A stretch of 64,000 nt of DNA from Methylorubrum suomiense (GCF_022179765.1 NZ_BPRE01000002.1:186001-250000), one strand, 5' to 3'; shown: positions 1-8,155, numbered from the stretch's first letter. Made by a program: numbers and translations. Notes: generated by a model from the sequence alone, not told the origin.

Positions 1-887
1 ATGGCCTGCATCACCTCGCGGAACGGGGGCTTGTCCTCGAAGGCGTCCCGGAACGCTTCCCCCTTCAGGGCCTCGACGATGCGCGGCGCGATCCCGCCGG
101 CCAGGTAGACCCCGCCCGTCGCCGAGAACAACAGGGCGAGGTCGCCGGCGAACCGGCCCAGCAGGCGCGCGAACTGACGGACGGCCTCCCGCGCGAGCGG
201 GTCGCCGACCTTGGCCGCTTCAAGCACCTCCGGCGGCGCGTCCCAGGCTGCGGCCACGCCGCGCGCCGCCGCCAGCGCCCGCGCGAGCCTGGTGAGGCCG
301 GGACCGGACAGCAGGCCCTCGGCGGTGAGCCTCCCCTCCGCCAGCATCAGGACCTGCCACGGCAGGTCGTCGCGCTCGCACGGGCCGAAGCCGACATGGC
401 CTGCCTCGGTCGTCTGGATCAGGAGGCGGTCGCCCGCCGGCACCAGGGCCGCGGCGCCCAGGCCGGTGCCTGGCCCGAGGACGAGGCGGGGCCCCCGTCC
501 GGCCGCGACGGGCCCGAGCCGCGCCAGGTCGGCCGCGTTCGCCTCGTCGAGCACGTGCAAGGCGGCCGCCTGCGGCACGTAATCGTTGACCAGCCGCGCC
601 GCCTCCAGCCCGAGGGCGACGCCGATGTCGCCGAGGTCGATCAGCCAGGGTGCGTTGGTCAGGCGCGTGACGTGCCCGTCGACACGCCCCGCGACGGCGA
701 GGAAGGCGGAGCGCGGCCGCGGCGTCCCCGGACCGTCGAGACAGGCTTCGACGGCCGCGATCGGTCCGGGGAAGCCGGCCGTCGGCACCTTCCGGATCGG
801 CCCGGGGCATGCTCCCGGCGCGCGGAGGACGGCGAAGCGGGCGTAAGTGCCGCCGATGTCGGCAAGGAGCACGGGATAGGGCAACAT
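1..887 (-). CDS. glk: Glucokinase, 3-prime end cut by the window edge
   Basis: ROK/Glk-type glucokinase that phosphorylates glucose with ATP in the cytoplasm. The reverse strand from the ATG at 887 reads MLPYPVLLADIGGTYARFAV, the usual N-terminal phosphate-binding motif (LxADIGGTxARFA). Further in are LVLGPGTGLGAAAL, TEAGHVGFGP and GGVYLAGGIAPRI, all typical of bacterial glucokinase. The frame stays open to base 3, so about 295 residues are seen and the C-terminus lies outside. It is the last visible gene of a minus-strand run starting at 2230 whose promoter region carries a FixK/FNR-like box, which suggests glycolytic input is raised with the low-oxygen genes. Confidence 0.9.
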   Translation of the reverse strand, partial: MLPYPVLLADIGGTYARFAVLRAPGACPGPIRKVPTAGFPGPIAAVEACLDGPGTPRPRSAFLAVAGRVDGHVTRLTNAPWLIDLGDIGVALGLEAARLVNDYVPQAAALHVLDEANAADLARLGPVAAGRGPRLVLGPGTGLGAAALVPAGDRLLIQTTEAGHVGFGPCERDDLPWQVLMLAEGRLTAEGLLSGPGLTRLARALAAARGVAAAWDAPPEVLEAAKVGDPLAREAVRQFARLLGRFAGDLALLFSATGGVYLAGGIAPRIVEALKGEAFRDAFEDKPPFREVMQA

Positions 888-918
888 GGCCGCATGCCTC
901 CGTCGCGAGCGCGGCGGC

Positions 919-1170
919 CTAGCCGAGGGGCTTGCAGCCGGAGGCTTGCGGCTGCCGGCAGAAGGTCAGTCCTTCGTCGTCCCAGACCACGATGCAGCCG
1001 TGGCCCAGCGCGAAGTTGCGCACCCGGCCGAGGAGCGCGTCGTTGACGCCGAACAGGCGGTCGCAATCCGCGTTCGTCAGGCGCAGGGCCTGTCCGGTCC
1101 CGAGGCCGTCCAGGGATGCCTGCAGGGCCGGAAGCGTGTCCGTGGGCTGAACCGTCATCTCGTTCATCAC
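919..1170 (-). CDS. Small hypothetical protein, 83 aa
   Basis: No family recognised. The GTG at 1170 overlaps the stop of the upstream cytochrome c gene (1167-1169), so translation is probably coupled; an ATG three bases into the frame is the alternative start. The protein is soluble and slightly acidic, with two cysteines (one in NADCDR, one near the C-terminus) and a WDDEGLTFC segment. It lies between the cytochrome gene and glk in one apparent operon. Confidence 0.6.
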   Translation of the reverse strand: MMNEMTVQPTDTLPALQASLDGLGTGQALRLTNADCDRLFGVNDALLGRVRNFALGHGCIVVWDDEGLTFCRQPQASGCKPLG

Positions 1171-1553
1171 GGCCGCTCCGTAAATGTCCCAGGCTCACGG
1201 ATGTGAGGCTGAGGCCCCTTCAGGCTGAGGATGTAGTCGATGACCGCGTCCAACTCGTCGCGGTCGAGGCGCAGGCTCGGCATCCGGTCGTGGTGGCTCT
1301 GCAGGAAAACCGCGAGGGCCGGCCCCGTGGTCGAGGGCATGTTGGCGACCCGCAGGAAGGCCGGGCCGACGAACTCGCCGGGCTGCGCCGCGCGGTCGAT
1401 GACGTGGCACTGGCTGCAGAGCTGCGCGGCGATGGTCCAGCCGCGGACGCGATGGTCCTCGGCCGGACCACCCCCGGCCGGCGCGCCCGCGGCGGTCGCG
1501 AGCAGGCCACCCAGCGCGAGGAAGCGAGCCGACCGGTGCGACGCGGCCGTCAT
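1167..1553 (-). CDS. Small c-type cytochrome, 128 aa
   Basis: Monoheme cytochrome c of the periplasm. An N-terminal hydrophobic signal segment (about residues 10-25) is followed by the heme motif CSQCH at about 46-50. A likely methionine ligand is in DRMPSL, before a C-terminal helix ending DAVIDYILSLKG. The ATG at 1553 overlaps the stop of the SPW-type membrane gene (ATGA, 1550-1553), which decides the start. Its electron partners cannot be told from the sequence; operon membership suggests a role in low-oxygen respiration or sulfur/metal redox. Confidence 0.85.
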   Translation of the reverse strand: MTAASHRSARFLALGGLLATAAGAPAGGGPAEDHRVRGWTIAAQLCSQCHVIDRAAQPGEFVGPAFLRVANMPSTTGPALAVFLQSHHDRMPSLRLDRDELDAVIDYILSLKGPQPHIREPGTFTERP

Positions 1554-1927
1554 GACGCGCTCGCGATCCTGAGCCGCGCCGCGGCGGCCGCTGCGGTCAT
1601 GCCTCCGGCCACGACGTGCGCCCAGGTGGCGGCATCGCCGGCCGCGAACCCGAGCAGGAAGGGCGCGAGGAACGTCCAGGCCCCGGCGAGCGCGACCGCC
1701 CGTTCGAGGGCGGGGCGGAAGCGGACCTGATTGTATCCCGTGAGCGCGAGGATCACCAGGCCGGGCACGAGCGCGGAGAAGGCCGCCCGGCCCTGGTCGG
1801 CGAACACCAGCACCCATGCCGCCAGCACCAGCGCGGTGCCGGCCGCGTGCTGCAGGACGTCGGCCAGGATCTCGTCCGTCCGCCAGCCCGACGGCGAGGG
1901 CGCGGCCTGCGTGTCTACCCGGGACAT
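1550..1927 (-). CDS. SPW-repeat-like membrane protein, 125 aa
   Basis: Integral membrane protein with about four hydrophobic segments between residues 28 and 115. The GAWTFLAPFLLGFA stretch resembles the SPW repeat (W-x-sPwllGF) of the SPW family, whose function is unknown. A short hydrophilic N-terminus is likely cytoplasmic. The gene is translationally coupled to the downstream cytochrome c by an ATGA overlap and follows the lipoyl-like gene by 63 bp. Confidence 0.7.
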   Translation of the reverse strand: MSRVDTQAAPSPSGWRTDEILADVLQHAAGTALVLAAWVLVFADQGRAAFSALVPGLVILALTGYNQVRFRPALERAVALAGAWTFLAPFLLGFAAGDAATWAHVVAGGMTAAAAAARLRIASAS

Positions 1928-1990
1928 GGCCCGTCTCCTCGATGTGCCCGTTGCCAGGGCGCCCCGGCCCGTGCCCGGGGCGCCGACCCG

Positions 1991-2230
1991 TCACGCATGG
2001 ACCTCGGCGATGATGCAGCCGGGGTCGACCACCTCGTTGGCCGGCGCGAGGACCATCAGGCGGCCCTCGGCGGGCGAGGCGATGTCGTGCAGGGCCTCGC
2101 CGATGCGCACGGCGGCCACGGCCTCGCCGGCCCGCACGCTCGCCCCGTCCGGGACGAGCCACCGCTCCAGGACGCCCTCGGGCAGCATGCCCGTGGGCCA
2201 GAGCCCCTCGGCTACGTGGATGTCCGCCAT
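1991..2230 (-). CDS. Biotinyl/lipoyl-like carrier domain without the acceptor lysine, 79 aa
   Basis: The sequence has the hammerhead fold signature of biotinyl/lipoyl domains: PEGVLERWLVPDGASVRAGE, then a beta turn, then SPAEGRLMVLAPANEVVDPG. The normal domain carries DKA or MKM at the turn. Here it reads GEALHD and the whole 79-residue protein has no lysine, so it cannot be lipoylated or biotinylated. The start at 2230 has GGAGG-rich sequence upstream; an in-frame extension to 2290 lacks support. First gene of the operon running to glk, with a FixK/FNR-like box 71 bp upstream. Confidence 0.75.
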   Translation of the reverse strand: MADIHVAEGLWPTGMLPEGVLERWLVPDGASVRAGEAVAAVRIGEALHDIASPAEGRLMVLAPANEVVDPGCIIAEVHA

Positions 2231-2301
2231 GACCGCCTCCTCTCCTGTCGCCCGCCGACGGACGACCGCAGGCATCGGACGCCATCGCACCGGGGGCCGC
2301 G

Positions 2302-2315
2302 TTGATCTGGATCAC
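2302..2315. promoter_or_regulatory. FixK/FNR-like box TTGATCTGGATCAC
   Basis: Matches TTGAT-N4-ATCAA at all but the last base. It lies 71 bp upstream of the ATG at 2230 (minus strand) and probably serves the lipoyl-like/SPW/cytochrome/glk operon. Confidence 0.65.
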
Positions 2316-2349
2316 GGCGTGGCGGGCACGGTCCCGGGATGGAGCGGGC

Positions 2350-2363
2350 TTGAGGCAGGTCAA
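2350..2363. promoter_or_regulatory. FixK/FNR-like box TTGAGGCAGGTCAA
   Basis: TTGAG-GCAG-GTCAA, outer TTGA/TCAA intact. It lies 56 bp upstream of the ion-channel ATG at 2420. Confidence 0.6.
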
Positions 2364-2419
2364 GGCGGCCCCCCGGCGGTCGGGCACGGTCCCTTGGGCC
2401 ACTCCTTCGGACCGGAACC

Positions 2420-2938
2420 ATGCTCGTCGTCCTGGCCGCCAGCGTCGTCCTGGTGATGGTCACCATCCTGACGCTCTACGAGACCCTGCGCCTGACCTCG
2501 GAGCACCTCGCCGACCTGCCGGTGCCGCCGCGCTGGCGCATCGTCGCCGTGGTGCTCGCCGCCTTCGTCGGCCACACGGTGGCGGTCTGGATCTACGCCG
2601 GCGCCTACTGGCTGCTCGTCCTACGGCTCGGGCTCGGCGCCTTCTCGGGCGTGCCCATCGAGACCTTCGAGGACTGCCTCTTCGTCTCGGTGGTGGCCTA
2701 CTCCTCGCTCGGCTACGGCGACCACGCGCCGGTCGGGCATGCCCGCCTGCTCACCGGTGTCGAGGCACTCAACGGACTCCTCCTGATCGGTTGGTCCGCC
2801 TCGTTCACCTACCTCGCCATGGAGCGCTACTGGCCGATGCACGGCAAGTCCCGCGCCCACCGCGCCGCGAAGGCCCGCCGCCCGGCGGACGGGGAGCTCG
2901 GCCGCGAACGCCTCTTCCCGCCGGCGACCGGCACCTGA
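2420..2938 (+). CDS. Two-pass ion channel family protein, 172 aa
   Basis: Small potassium-channel-like (Ion_trans_2 type) inner-membrane protein. An N-terminal helix (1-22), a second hydrophobic helix (about 43-72), a pore-like loop with YSSLGYGD and a final hydrophobic helix (about 115-135) give the M1-P-M2 order. The filter position reads LGYGD, close to the TxGYGD signature but with Leu for Thr/Val, so ion selectivity is uncertain. The charged C-terminal tail is cytoplasmic. It stands alone behind its own FixK/FNR-like box and is divergent from the 2230 operon. Confidence 0.75.
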   Translation: MLVVLAASVVLVMVTILTLYETLRLTSEHLADLPVPPRWRIVAVVLAAFVGHTVAVWIYAGAYWLLVLRLGLGAFSGVPIETFEDCLFVSVVAYSSLGYGDHAPVGHARLLTGVEALNGLLLIGWSASFTYLAMERYWPMHGKSRAHRAAKARRPADGELGRERLFPPATGT

Positions 2939-2950
2939 GCGCCGGCGCCC

Positions 2951-2964
2951 TTGCGCTGGATCAA
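2951..2964. promoter_or_regulatory. FixK/FNR-like box TTGCGCTGGATCAA
   Basis: Strong right half ATCAA with degenerate left half TTGCG. It lies 57 bp upstream of the ATG at 3022. Confidence 0.55.
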
Positions 2965-3021
2965 GGCCGGCCACCCCGGCCGGCCCCAGGTTTCGCCCCC
3001 ACCGGCAAGCGGAGGCGAACC

Positions 3022-3237
3022 ATGCGCGAGTACCTCGTCACCTTCCACAAGACCGTCCCCGATGACACCGGCCACGACCATTGCGTCCTGCAGCGGCAGG
3101 CGGTGGTCCGCGCCCGCTCGGACGTCGCCGCCGCCTACGCGGCCAAGGCGATGCTCTGCGAGGCCGACGGCGTTGTCGACTGGCGGATGCGGGCCGACAC
3201 CTGCGAGGTCGTCGAACTCACCCGGAACGCGGCATGA
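3022..3237 (+). CDS. Small hypothetical protein, 71 aa
   Basis: Unrecognised soluble protein. The start at 3022 is preceded by GGAGGCG. It has two cysteines (CEADG, TCEVVEL) and an alpha/beta pattern with N-terminal strand MREYLVTFHK. It is first of a three-gene run with the 85-aa protein and the Nramp-like transporter, behind a FixK/FNR-like box. Confidence 0.65.
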   Translation: MREYLVTFHKTVPDDTGHDHCVLQRQAVVRARSDVAAAYAAKAMLCEADGVVDWRMRADTCEVVELTRNAA

Positions 3238-3247
3238 GGAGGCGGGG

Positions 3248-3505
3248 ATGAGCCACGAACTCACCGAACCCGTGCACTGGCAGGGCCGGCAATGGGCCGT
3301 AACCGGCTACGGCATCGAGGCGCTCGACGGGATGTACCACGTCCCGTTCGCCGACATTCCGGACGAAGGGGCGGAACGCCCCGGGTGGCTGGAGGACCTC
3401 TGCCGGCGATACGGCACTGACGGCGACGACCTTGCCGCGGCTCTGAAGGTCGCGCGCTCGATCCAGGCCGCCGTCGCGGACGGCACGTCGAAGTCGGCCG
3501 CATGA
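3248..3505 (+). CDS. Small hypothetical protein, 85 aa
   Basis: Unrecognised. It starts 11 bp after the previous gene with GAGGAGGCGGGG as ribosome site and overlaps the next gene by ATGA (3502-3505). The fold looks like N-terminal beta strands (EPVHWQGRQWAVTGYGIEAL) followed by a helix. Its coupling to the transporter gene suggests an accessory role. Confidence 0.65.
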   Translation: MSHELTEPVHWQGRQWAVTGYGIEALDGMYHVPFADIPDEGAERPGWLEDLCRRYGTDGDDLAAALKVARSIQAAVADGTSKSAA

Positions 3506-4827
3506 GCACCGCGCCCCTCGCCGCGGCGGAGGCCGACGACCCGGAACTGCCGAGCCCCGCCGTCGGCTCCTCGAAGCCGCGCCTGCTGCGGGTCCTCGGC
3601 CCCGGCCTGATCACCGGCGCCTCGGACGACGACCCCAGCGGCATCGCGACCTACGGGCAGGCCGGGGCCCAGCTCGGCTACGGCTTGTGCTGGACCATGC
3701 TGTACACCTTGCCGCTGATGGCGGCGGTGCAGATGGTCTCGGCCCGGATCGGCCGCACCACCGGCCACGGCATCGCCGGCGTGCTGCGCCAGCACTACCC
3801 GAACAGCCTGCTCCAGGCCGTGGTGCTGCTCCTCCTGGCGGCCAACATCCTGAACCTGGGAGCCGACCTCGGCGCCATGGCGGATGCCCTGAACCTGTTG
3901 CTGCCGGGCCCGCGCTGGCTCTACGTCGTCCTCTTCGCCGGCATCTGCGCCTTCATGCAGTTGGTGCTGCAGTACGCGCGCTACGTCGCCGTGCTGAAGT
4001 GGTTGACGCTGAGCCTGTTCGCCTATCTCGGCGTGGTGATCTTCGCGCGCGTCTCCTGGTGGGATCTCGGGCTGGCCTTGGCCGTGCCTAGGCTCGACCT
4101 CAGCGGCGGCGGCCTCACCACGCTGGTGGCGCTCTTCGGGACCACGATCAGCCCGTACCTATTCTTCTGGCAGGCCGCGGAGGAGGCGGAGGACCTGCAC
4201 GCCTTCCCACGCCGGCGCGACCTTCTGCACGCGCCCGAGCAGGGAGGGGCAGCGCTTCACCGCATCGAGGTCGATACGCTTGTCGGGATGGCCTTCTCGA
4301 ACTTGGTGGCGCTCGCCATCATGGTCACCACCGCGGCGGTGCTCCATCCGCGCGGCATCACCGACATCCAGACCTCGGCGCAGGCCGCGGAAGCGCTGCG
4401 TCCGCTGGCCGGCCCGTTCTCCGCGACGGTCTTCGCGCTCGGCATCGTCGGGACTGGACTTCTGGCGGTCCCGGTACTCGCGGGCTCGGCGGCCTACGCG
4501 GTCGGCGAGGCGCGGCGCTGGCCCGTGGGTTTCGGCCGACGCCTCCTGGAGGCGCGGGCATTCTACGGCACCGTGGCGCTCGCCACACTGGTGGGCATGA
4601 TCATCAGCTTGGGCGCGGCCGACCCGCTCCGGGCGCTCTACTGGAGCGCGGTGGTCAACGGCGTCATCGCGGTCCCGGTCATGGCTGTGATGATGCTCGC
4701 GGCAGCGCGCGCCGACATCATGGGCGCCTTCGCGGTGCGCGGGCCGCTGAGGCTGCTCGGCTGGATCGCCACGGCCTGCATGCTGCTCGCCATCCTCGCC
4801 ATGCTGGTCACCGCCGCGCTCCCTTGA
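3502..4827 (+). CDS. Nramp-like metal ion transporter, 441 aa
   Basis: Eleven-helix inner-membrane transporter of the Nramp superfamily. The first helix carries LGPGLITGASDDDPSG, matching the unwound TM1 metal site, but as DPSG rather than DPGN. The TM6 position reads TTISPYLFFWQAAEEAE instead of the MPHN-type motif, so the methionine that favours transition metals is absent. The bacterial group with this TM6 is annotated only as Nramp family, so the transported ion is unknown (Mg, Mn or Fe possible). It is coupled by ATGA overlap to the 85-aa gene, and a FixK/FNR-like box for the next gene overlaps its stop codon. Confidence 0.85.
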   Translation: MSTAPLAAAEADDPELPSPAVGSSKPRLLRVLGPGLITGASDDDPSGIATYGQAGAQLGYGLCWTMLYTLPLMAAVQMVSARIGRTTGHGIAGVLRQHYPNSLLQAVVLLLLAANILNLGADLGAMADALNLLLPGPRWLYVVLFAGICAFMQLVLQYARYVAVLKWLTLSLFAYLGVVIFARVSWWDLGLALAVPRLDLSGGGLTTLVALFGTTISPYLFFWQAAEEAEDLHAFPRRRDLLHAPEQGGAALHRIEVDTLVGMAFSNLVALAIMVTTAAVLHPRGITDIQTSAQAAEALRPLAGPFSATVFALGIVGTGLLAVPVLAGSAAYAVGEARRWPVGFGRRLLEARAFYGTVALATLVGMIISLGAADPLRALYWSAVVNGVIAVPVMAVMMLAAARADIMGAFAVRGPLRLLGWIATACMLLAILAMLVTAALP

Positions 4828-4837
4828 TCCATCGCAA
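4824..4837. promoter_or_regulatory. FixK/FNR-like box TTGATCCATCGCAA
   Basis: Strong left half TTGAT. It overlaps the transporter stop and lies 60 bp upstream of the receiver gene at 4898. Confidence 0.6.
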
Positions 4838-4897
4838 GGTGGCCCGGCCCGCCCGGTCCATCCTTCATGCACCGCGACCGGGATAGGGAGTCGTGCA

Positions 4898-5353
4898 ATG
4901 CAAGCAATCGGCCGAGAGGGGTACCCCGTCGTGCTTGTGGCCGAGCCGCAGGCGCTACCCGGCATGTGGCCGGAAGACGTGCTCACCGGCGCCGGCTGCG
5001 CCGTCAGCGGCCCCTACGGCACCTGCCGGGAGGCCGCCGATAGCCTGGACGGGACGCCGCCGGACTTCGCGGTCGTGAGCGTCGACCTGAACCAGGGATC
5101 TTGCTTCCCGCTCGCCTGTGCCCTGCGGCGGCGGGGCGTCCCCTTCGCGCTGATCTCCGGCAATGCGCGCGTCCCGGACGCCTTCGCGGACGTGCGCCTG
5201 TTCGACCGGCTGTTCGATGCCCGGGACATGGTCTCGGCCGTGGCCGCCTCCTGCTCCGTCGCGGGCTGCCCACGGACTTGCCCGATGCTGGGGCGGATCG
5301 CGGCCGGGGAGGAGCTTGCGATGGATCAATGCCCGACCGCATGCCGCGCGTAA
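4898..5353 (+). CDS. Single-domain response-regulator receiver-like protein, 151 aa
   Basis: CheY-like fold without an output domain: VVLVAEPQALPGMWPEDVL is the first strand/helix, VVSVDLNQG holds a likely phospho-acceptor aspartate, then VPFALISGNARVPDAF. The acidic pair normally before helix 1 is reduced to AE, so phosphorylation is uncertain. The C-terminal tail has a cluster of five cysteines (CSVAGCPRTC onward) not usual in receivers, perhaps binding metal or sensing redox. The next gene's box lies inside its 3-prime end. Confidence 0.7.
   Translation: MQAIGREGYPVVLVAEPQALPGMWPEDVLTGAGCAVSGPYGTCREAADSLDGTPPDFAVVSVDLNQGSCFPLACALRRRGVPFALISGNARVPDAFADVRLFDRLFDARDMVSAVAASCSVAGCPRTCPMLGRIAAGEELAMDQCPTACRA
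5316..5329. promoter_or_regulatory. FixK/FNR-like box TTGCGATGGATCAA
   Basis: Lies within the 3-prime end of the receiver gene, 73 bp upstream of the BON-protein ATG at 5403. Confidence 0.55.
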
Positions 5354-5402
5354 GCGTCGGCTTCGGCCAAGCACGGCCTGGGCCTCATCGAGGAGACGGA
5401 CC

Positions 5403-6050
5403 ATGGGCGACAAGCTGATCCGCCATAACGTCATCGACGAGCTCGACTTCGACCCCAGCATCGACGCCGCCCACATCGGCGTCGCCGTGGAGAACGGCAT
5501 CGTCACGCTCACCGGCCACGTCGGCAGCTACACCGAGCGCGTCGCCGCCGAGAAGGCCGCCCAGAAGGTGCGCGGCGTGCGCGGGGTGGTCGAAAAGATC
5601 AAGGTTCGCTTCGGTGGCGAGACGCCGCCGCGCGACGATGACATCGCCCAGCGCGCCGTGCAGATGCTCGATTGGTCGGTCACCGTGCCCAAGGGCACCG
5701 TGCAGGTGAAGGTCCAGAACGGCTGGGTGACGCTCTCAGGCAAGGTCGACTGGCAGTACCAGCGGGAGGAGGCCTACCGGGCGATCCGGCGCTTGGCAGG
5801 GGTTGCGGGCATCATGAACACGGTCGAGGTGACACCGAAGGCGAGCGCGCCCGACGTGCGCTCGAAGATCATGGCGGCGCTTAAGCGCAACGCCGAGCTT
5901 GAGGCCGACGCCATCAAGGTGACGGTGAAGGACGCCAAGGTCGTCCTGGAGGGCAAGGTGAACGCCTGGTACGAGCGCCGGCTAGCCGAGAACGCCGCCT
6001 GGTCGGCCCCGGGCGTGCGCGCCGTCGAGGACCACCTCACGCTGGGCTGA
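5403..6050 (+). CDS. Triple BON-domain protein, 215 aa
   Basis: Three BON domains in tandem (about 1-70, 75-145 and 150-215), each with the pattern I-x-V-x-x-G-x-V-x-L-x-G-x-V (VENGIVTLTGHV, QNGWVTLSGKV, KDAKVVLEGKV). BON domains bind phospholipid or attach to other proteins in osmotic and envelope stress. No signal peptide is seen, so it may be cytoplasmic or reach the periplasm another way. The start has GAGGAG upstream. The usp gene follows 81 bp on. It is paralogous to the proteins at 21764-22411 and 27578-28228. Confidence 0.85.
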   Translation: MGDKLIRHNVIDELDFDPSIDAAHIGVAVENGIVTLTGHVGSYTERVAAEKAAQKVRGVRGVVEKIKVRFGGETPPRDDDIAQRAVQMLDWSVTVPKGTVQVKVQNGWVTLSGKVDWQYQREEAYRAIRRLAGVAGIMNTVEVTPKASAPDVRSKIMAALKRNAELEADAIKVTVKDAKVVLEGKVNAWYERRLAENAAWSAPGVRAVEDHLTLG

Positions 6051-6131
6051 GCCCTGCCGAATGGTTGAGGCCGCCGGCCCCGCCCATCGAGTATTCCCTT
6101 CCCGTCTGCGCCTGTCGGCCGGAGACCTTCC

Positions 6132-6944
6132 ATGACTTTTGCCAGCATCATGGTGGCGATGGACCTTTCGCCGGAGGCACGCGACCGCGTGCGCCTGGCC
6201 GGCCACCTCGCCGACGACTTCCGCGCCCGCCTGATCGGCGTGGCGGCCGAAACCCCGGCCTACGCCGTCCCGCCGGTGGGACCGACGCCGGCGAGCGCCT
6301 ACGCGCTGACCGCCTCGAACGAGACCGTCCTGAACGACCTCAGGCAGGCGCATGTCGCCTTCGAGGAGGCGGCCGGCAATCGCAGCCGCGTCGAGTGGCG
6401 CTCCAACATCGAGCTCCCGCTGCCCTTCCTCGTCGCGCAGGCCGCCGCTGCCGACCTTGTCGTGGTCGGGCGCAAGACTGAGCCCGGGCCCATGCTGTTC
6501 TCGGTCGACCCGGGAGACCTCGTCATGCGTCTCGGGCGGCCGGTCCTGGTGGTGCCGCCCGGGGTCGACCACCTCGACGCCAAGCGTGTCGCAGTGGGCT
6601 GGAAGGACACCCTTGAGGCGCGCCGGGCGGTCTGGGACGCGCTGCCCTTCCTGAAGCGGGCGTCCCAGGTCGTCGTGATCTCCGTCGACGACGGGGACGG
6701 CGCGGCCGACCCGCGGGACATCGTCGGGCTGCTGCAGGCCCAGGACGTCTACGCCACGTCCGTCCAGAAGGACGCTTACGGCTCCGCGGCCTCCGAGGCC
6801 CTCGTGGACGCCGCCTCCGAGCAGGCCGCCGACCTCCTCGTCGCGGGTGCCTACGGCCACGGTCGGCTCCGCGAATGGGCCTTCGGCGGCGTCACTCGCG
6901 ACCTTCTGGCATATGCCCCTATCTGCTGCCTGATGAGCCACTGA
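6132..6944 (+). CDS. Two-domain universal stress protein, 270 aa
   Basis: Tandem UspA domains. Domain 1 begins ASIMVAMDLSPEARDR, and domain 2 (about 150-270) ends with GAYGHGRLREWAFGG, the G-2X-G-9X-G nucleotide-binding motif, though the next residue is G rather than S/T. Such proteins are cytoplasmic and often induced by oxygen or energy limitation. It is second in a run BON-usp-secreted protein; its stop overlaps the next start (TGATG at 6942-6946). Confidence 0.9.
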   Translation: MTFASIMVAMDLSPEARDRVRLAGHLADDFRARLIGVAAETPAYAVPPVGPTPASAYALTASNETVLNDLRQAHVAFEEAAGNRSRVEWRSNIELPLPFLVAQAAAADLVVVGRKTEPGPMLFSVDPGDLVMRLGRPVLVVPPGVDHLDAKRVAVGWKDTLEARRAVWDALPFLKRASQVVVISVDDGDGAADPRDIVGLLQAQDVYATSVQKDAYGSAASEALVDAASEQAADLLVAGAYGHGRLREWAFGGVTRDLLAYAPICCLMSH

Positions 6945-7219
6945 TGTCCGCCGTCGCGCGTACAGCCGCGGCACGCGCCGCCCAACTGGGCCTCGCCGCG
7001 GTCATGGTGAGCGCATCGGCTATCCATGCACAATCGAGGCCGGGCTCACCCGATGCGAGAGGAACCTTCGTCGAGCCGGCCAACGCGCCCCATCGTCACT
7101 GCTCGGGCTCCTGCCTGAAGAGCGGAACCCTGCGGTGGTTCTGCAAGCCCCACCAGACCTGCAGCGTGGACTGCGGCACTGCGCCCCCGCATATGCACTG
7201 CCACGACCCCCAGCGGTGA
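6944..7219 (+). CDS. Secreted Cys/His-rich small protein, 91 aa
   Basis: The N-terminus has arginines, a hydrophobic core (LGLAAVMVSASAIHA) and an AHA-type signal cleavage site near residue 29. The mature part has five cysteines and five histidines in a short space (HCSGSCLK, FCKPHQTC, VDCG, HMHCH), suggesting metal binding or disulfides in the periplasm. The start is fixed by TGATG overlap with the usp gene. Family not recognised. Confidence 0.7.
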   Translation: MSAVARTAAARAAQLGLAAVMVSASAIHAQSRPGSPDARGTFVEPANAPHRHCSGSCLKSGTLRWFCKPHQTCSVDCGTAPPHMHCHDPQR

Positions 7220-7280
7220 GTGGAGGCACAGGCCTGGGCTATAGCGTCCGTCGGCTCCGCCTCCTTGCACTCACAGTCGG

Positions 7281-8142
7281 TTAGTGGGCCATGAGCACTG
7301 GGATGTGCGCGTGCTCGATGACATGGCGGGTGACGCCGCCGAGCAGGAACTCGCGCACGCGGCTGTGGGTGTAGGCGCCGAGCGCCAGCATCGAGGCGTT
7401 CCGCTGCCCTGCCTCGGCTAGGATGGCGGCGCCGACCGAGGTCCCGTCCCCGACCTCCAGGGTGGCGGCCTCCGCTACGATGCCGTGCCAGCGAAGGTAG
7501 GCGCACAGGTCCGCGGCTCGTGCCTGCTCAAAGCGCTCGGTCCGGGCATGTACGACAGTGACCCGGGCGGCCTCGTGCAGCAGCGTGATGGACTGCCCGA
7601 TCAGGCGCGTCGCCTCCAGGCTGCCGTTCCAGGCGACCACGACGTGGTCGAGCAGGTCGTAGGGGACGGTCTCGCCGACCATCAGCGTCGGGCGCCCGAC
7701 CGAGAACAGCGCCGTGTCGAGCGCCCGCCCCGTGGAACGGCACCTCCGGGTCGGGCCGATCGACGATGACGAGGTCGTTGACCCGGCCCGCCAGGGTGAG
7801 GAGCGGCTCGACCTCGCCAGAGAGCTCGGTCCAGGTCACGAAAGTGGCGTCGAGCCGGCCACCCTCCGGCATGAACGCCACACCCTCGCGCTCGCACCAG
7901 GCTTCCAGGGCTGCCTGGCCCTCGGCCGCGGACTCGCGCACGCCCCGCTCGATGGCCTCGACGGTCGCGCAGTCCATGGGAACCAAGCTCGCCATCGCGG
8001 CCAGTACGTGCTCCGGACCCGGCCCCATGAAGCTGACGGCGATGTGGGCCCGCAGGCGCCGACCCAGGCGCAGGGCGGCGTCGAGCCGGCGCGTGGCGTC
8101 CACGCCGGGCGCGGTCGGGACGAGGAGGCAGCGCAGGAACAT
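7281..8142 (-). pseudogene. Two-domain universal stress protein, frameshifted
   Basis: Reading from the ATG at 8142, the frame codes a UspA domain (MFLRCLLVPTAPGVDATRRL to LVIVDRPDPEVPF). After that the usp sequence continues in another frame as GRALDTALFSVGRPTLMVGE and ends GAYTHSRVREFLLGGVTRH at 7281. The switch lies at the C-run 7728-7731; removing one base restores an intact protein of about 286 aa. It is last of the minus-strand run usp (9303)-cytochrome c-usp. A real mutation and a homopolymer sequencing error are both possible. Confidence 0.85.
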
Positions 8143-8155
8143 CGGGTCTCCTCGC

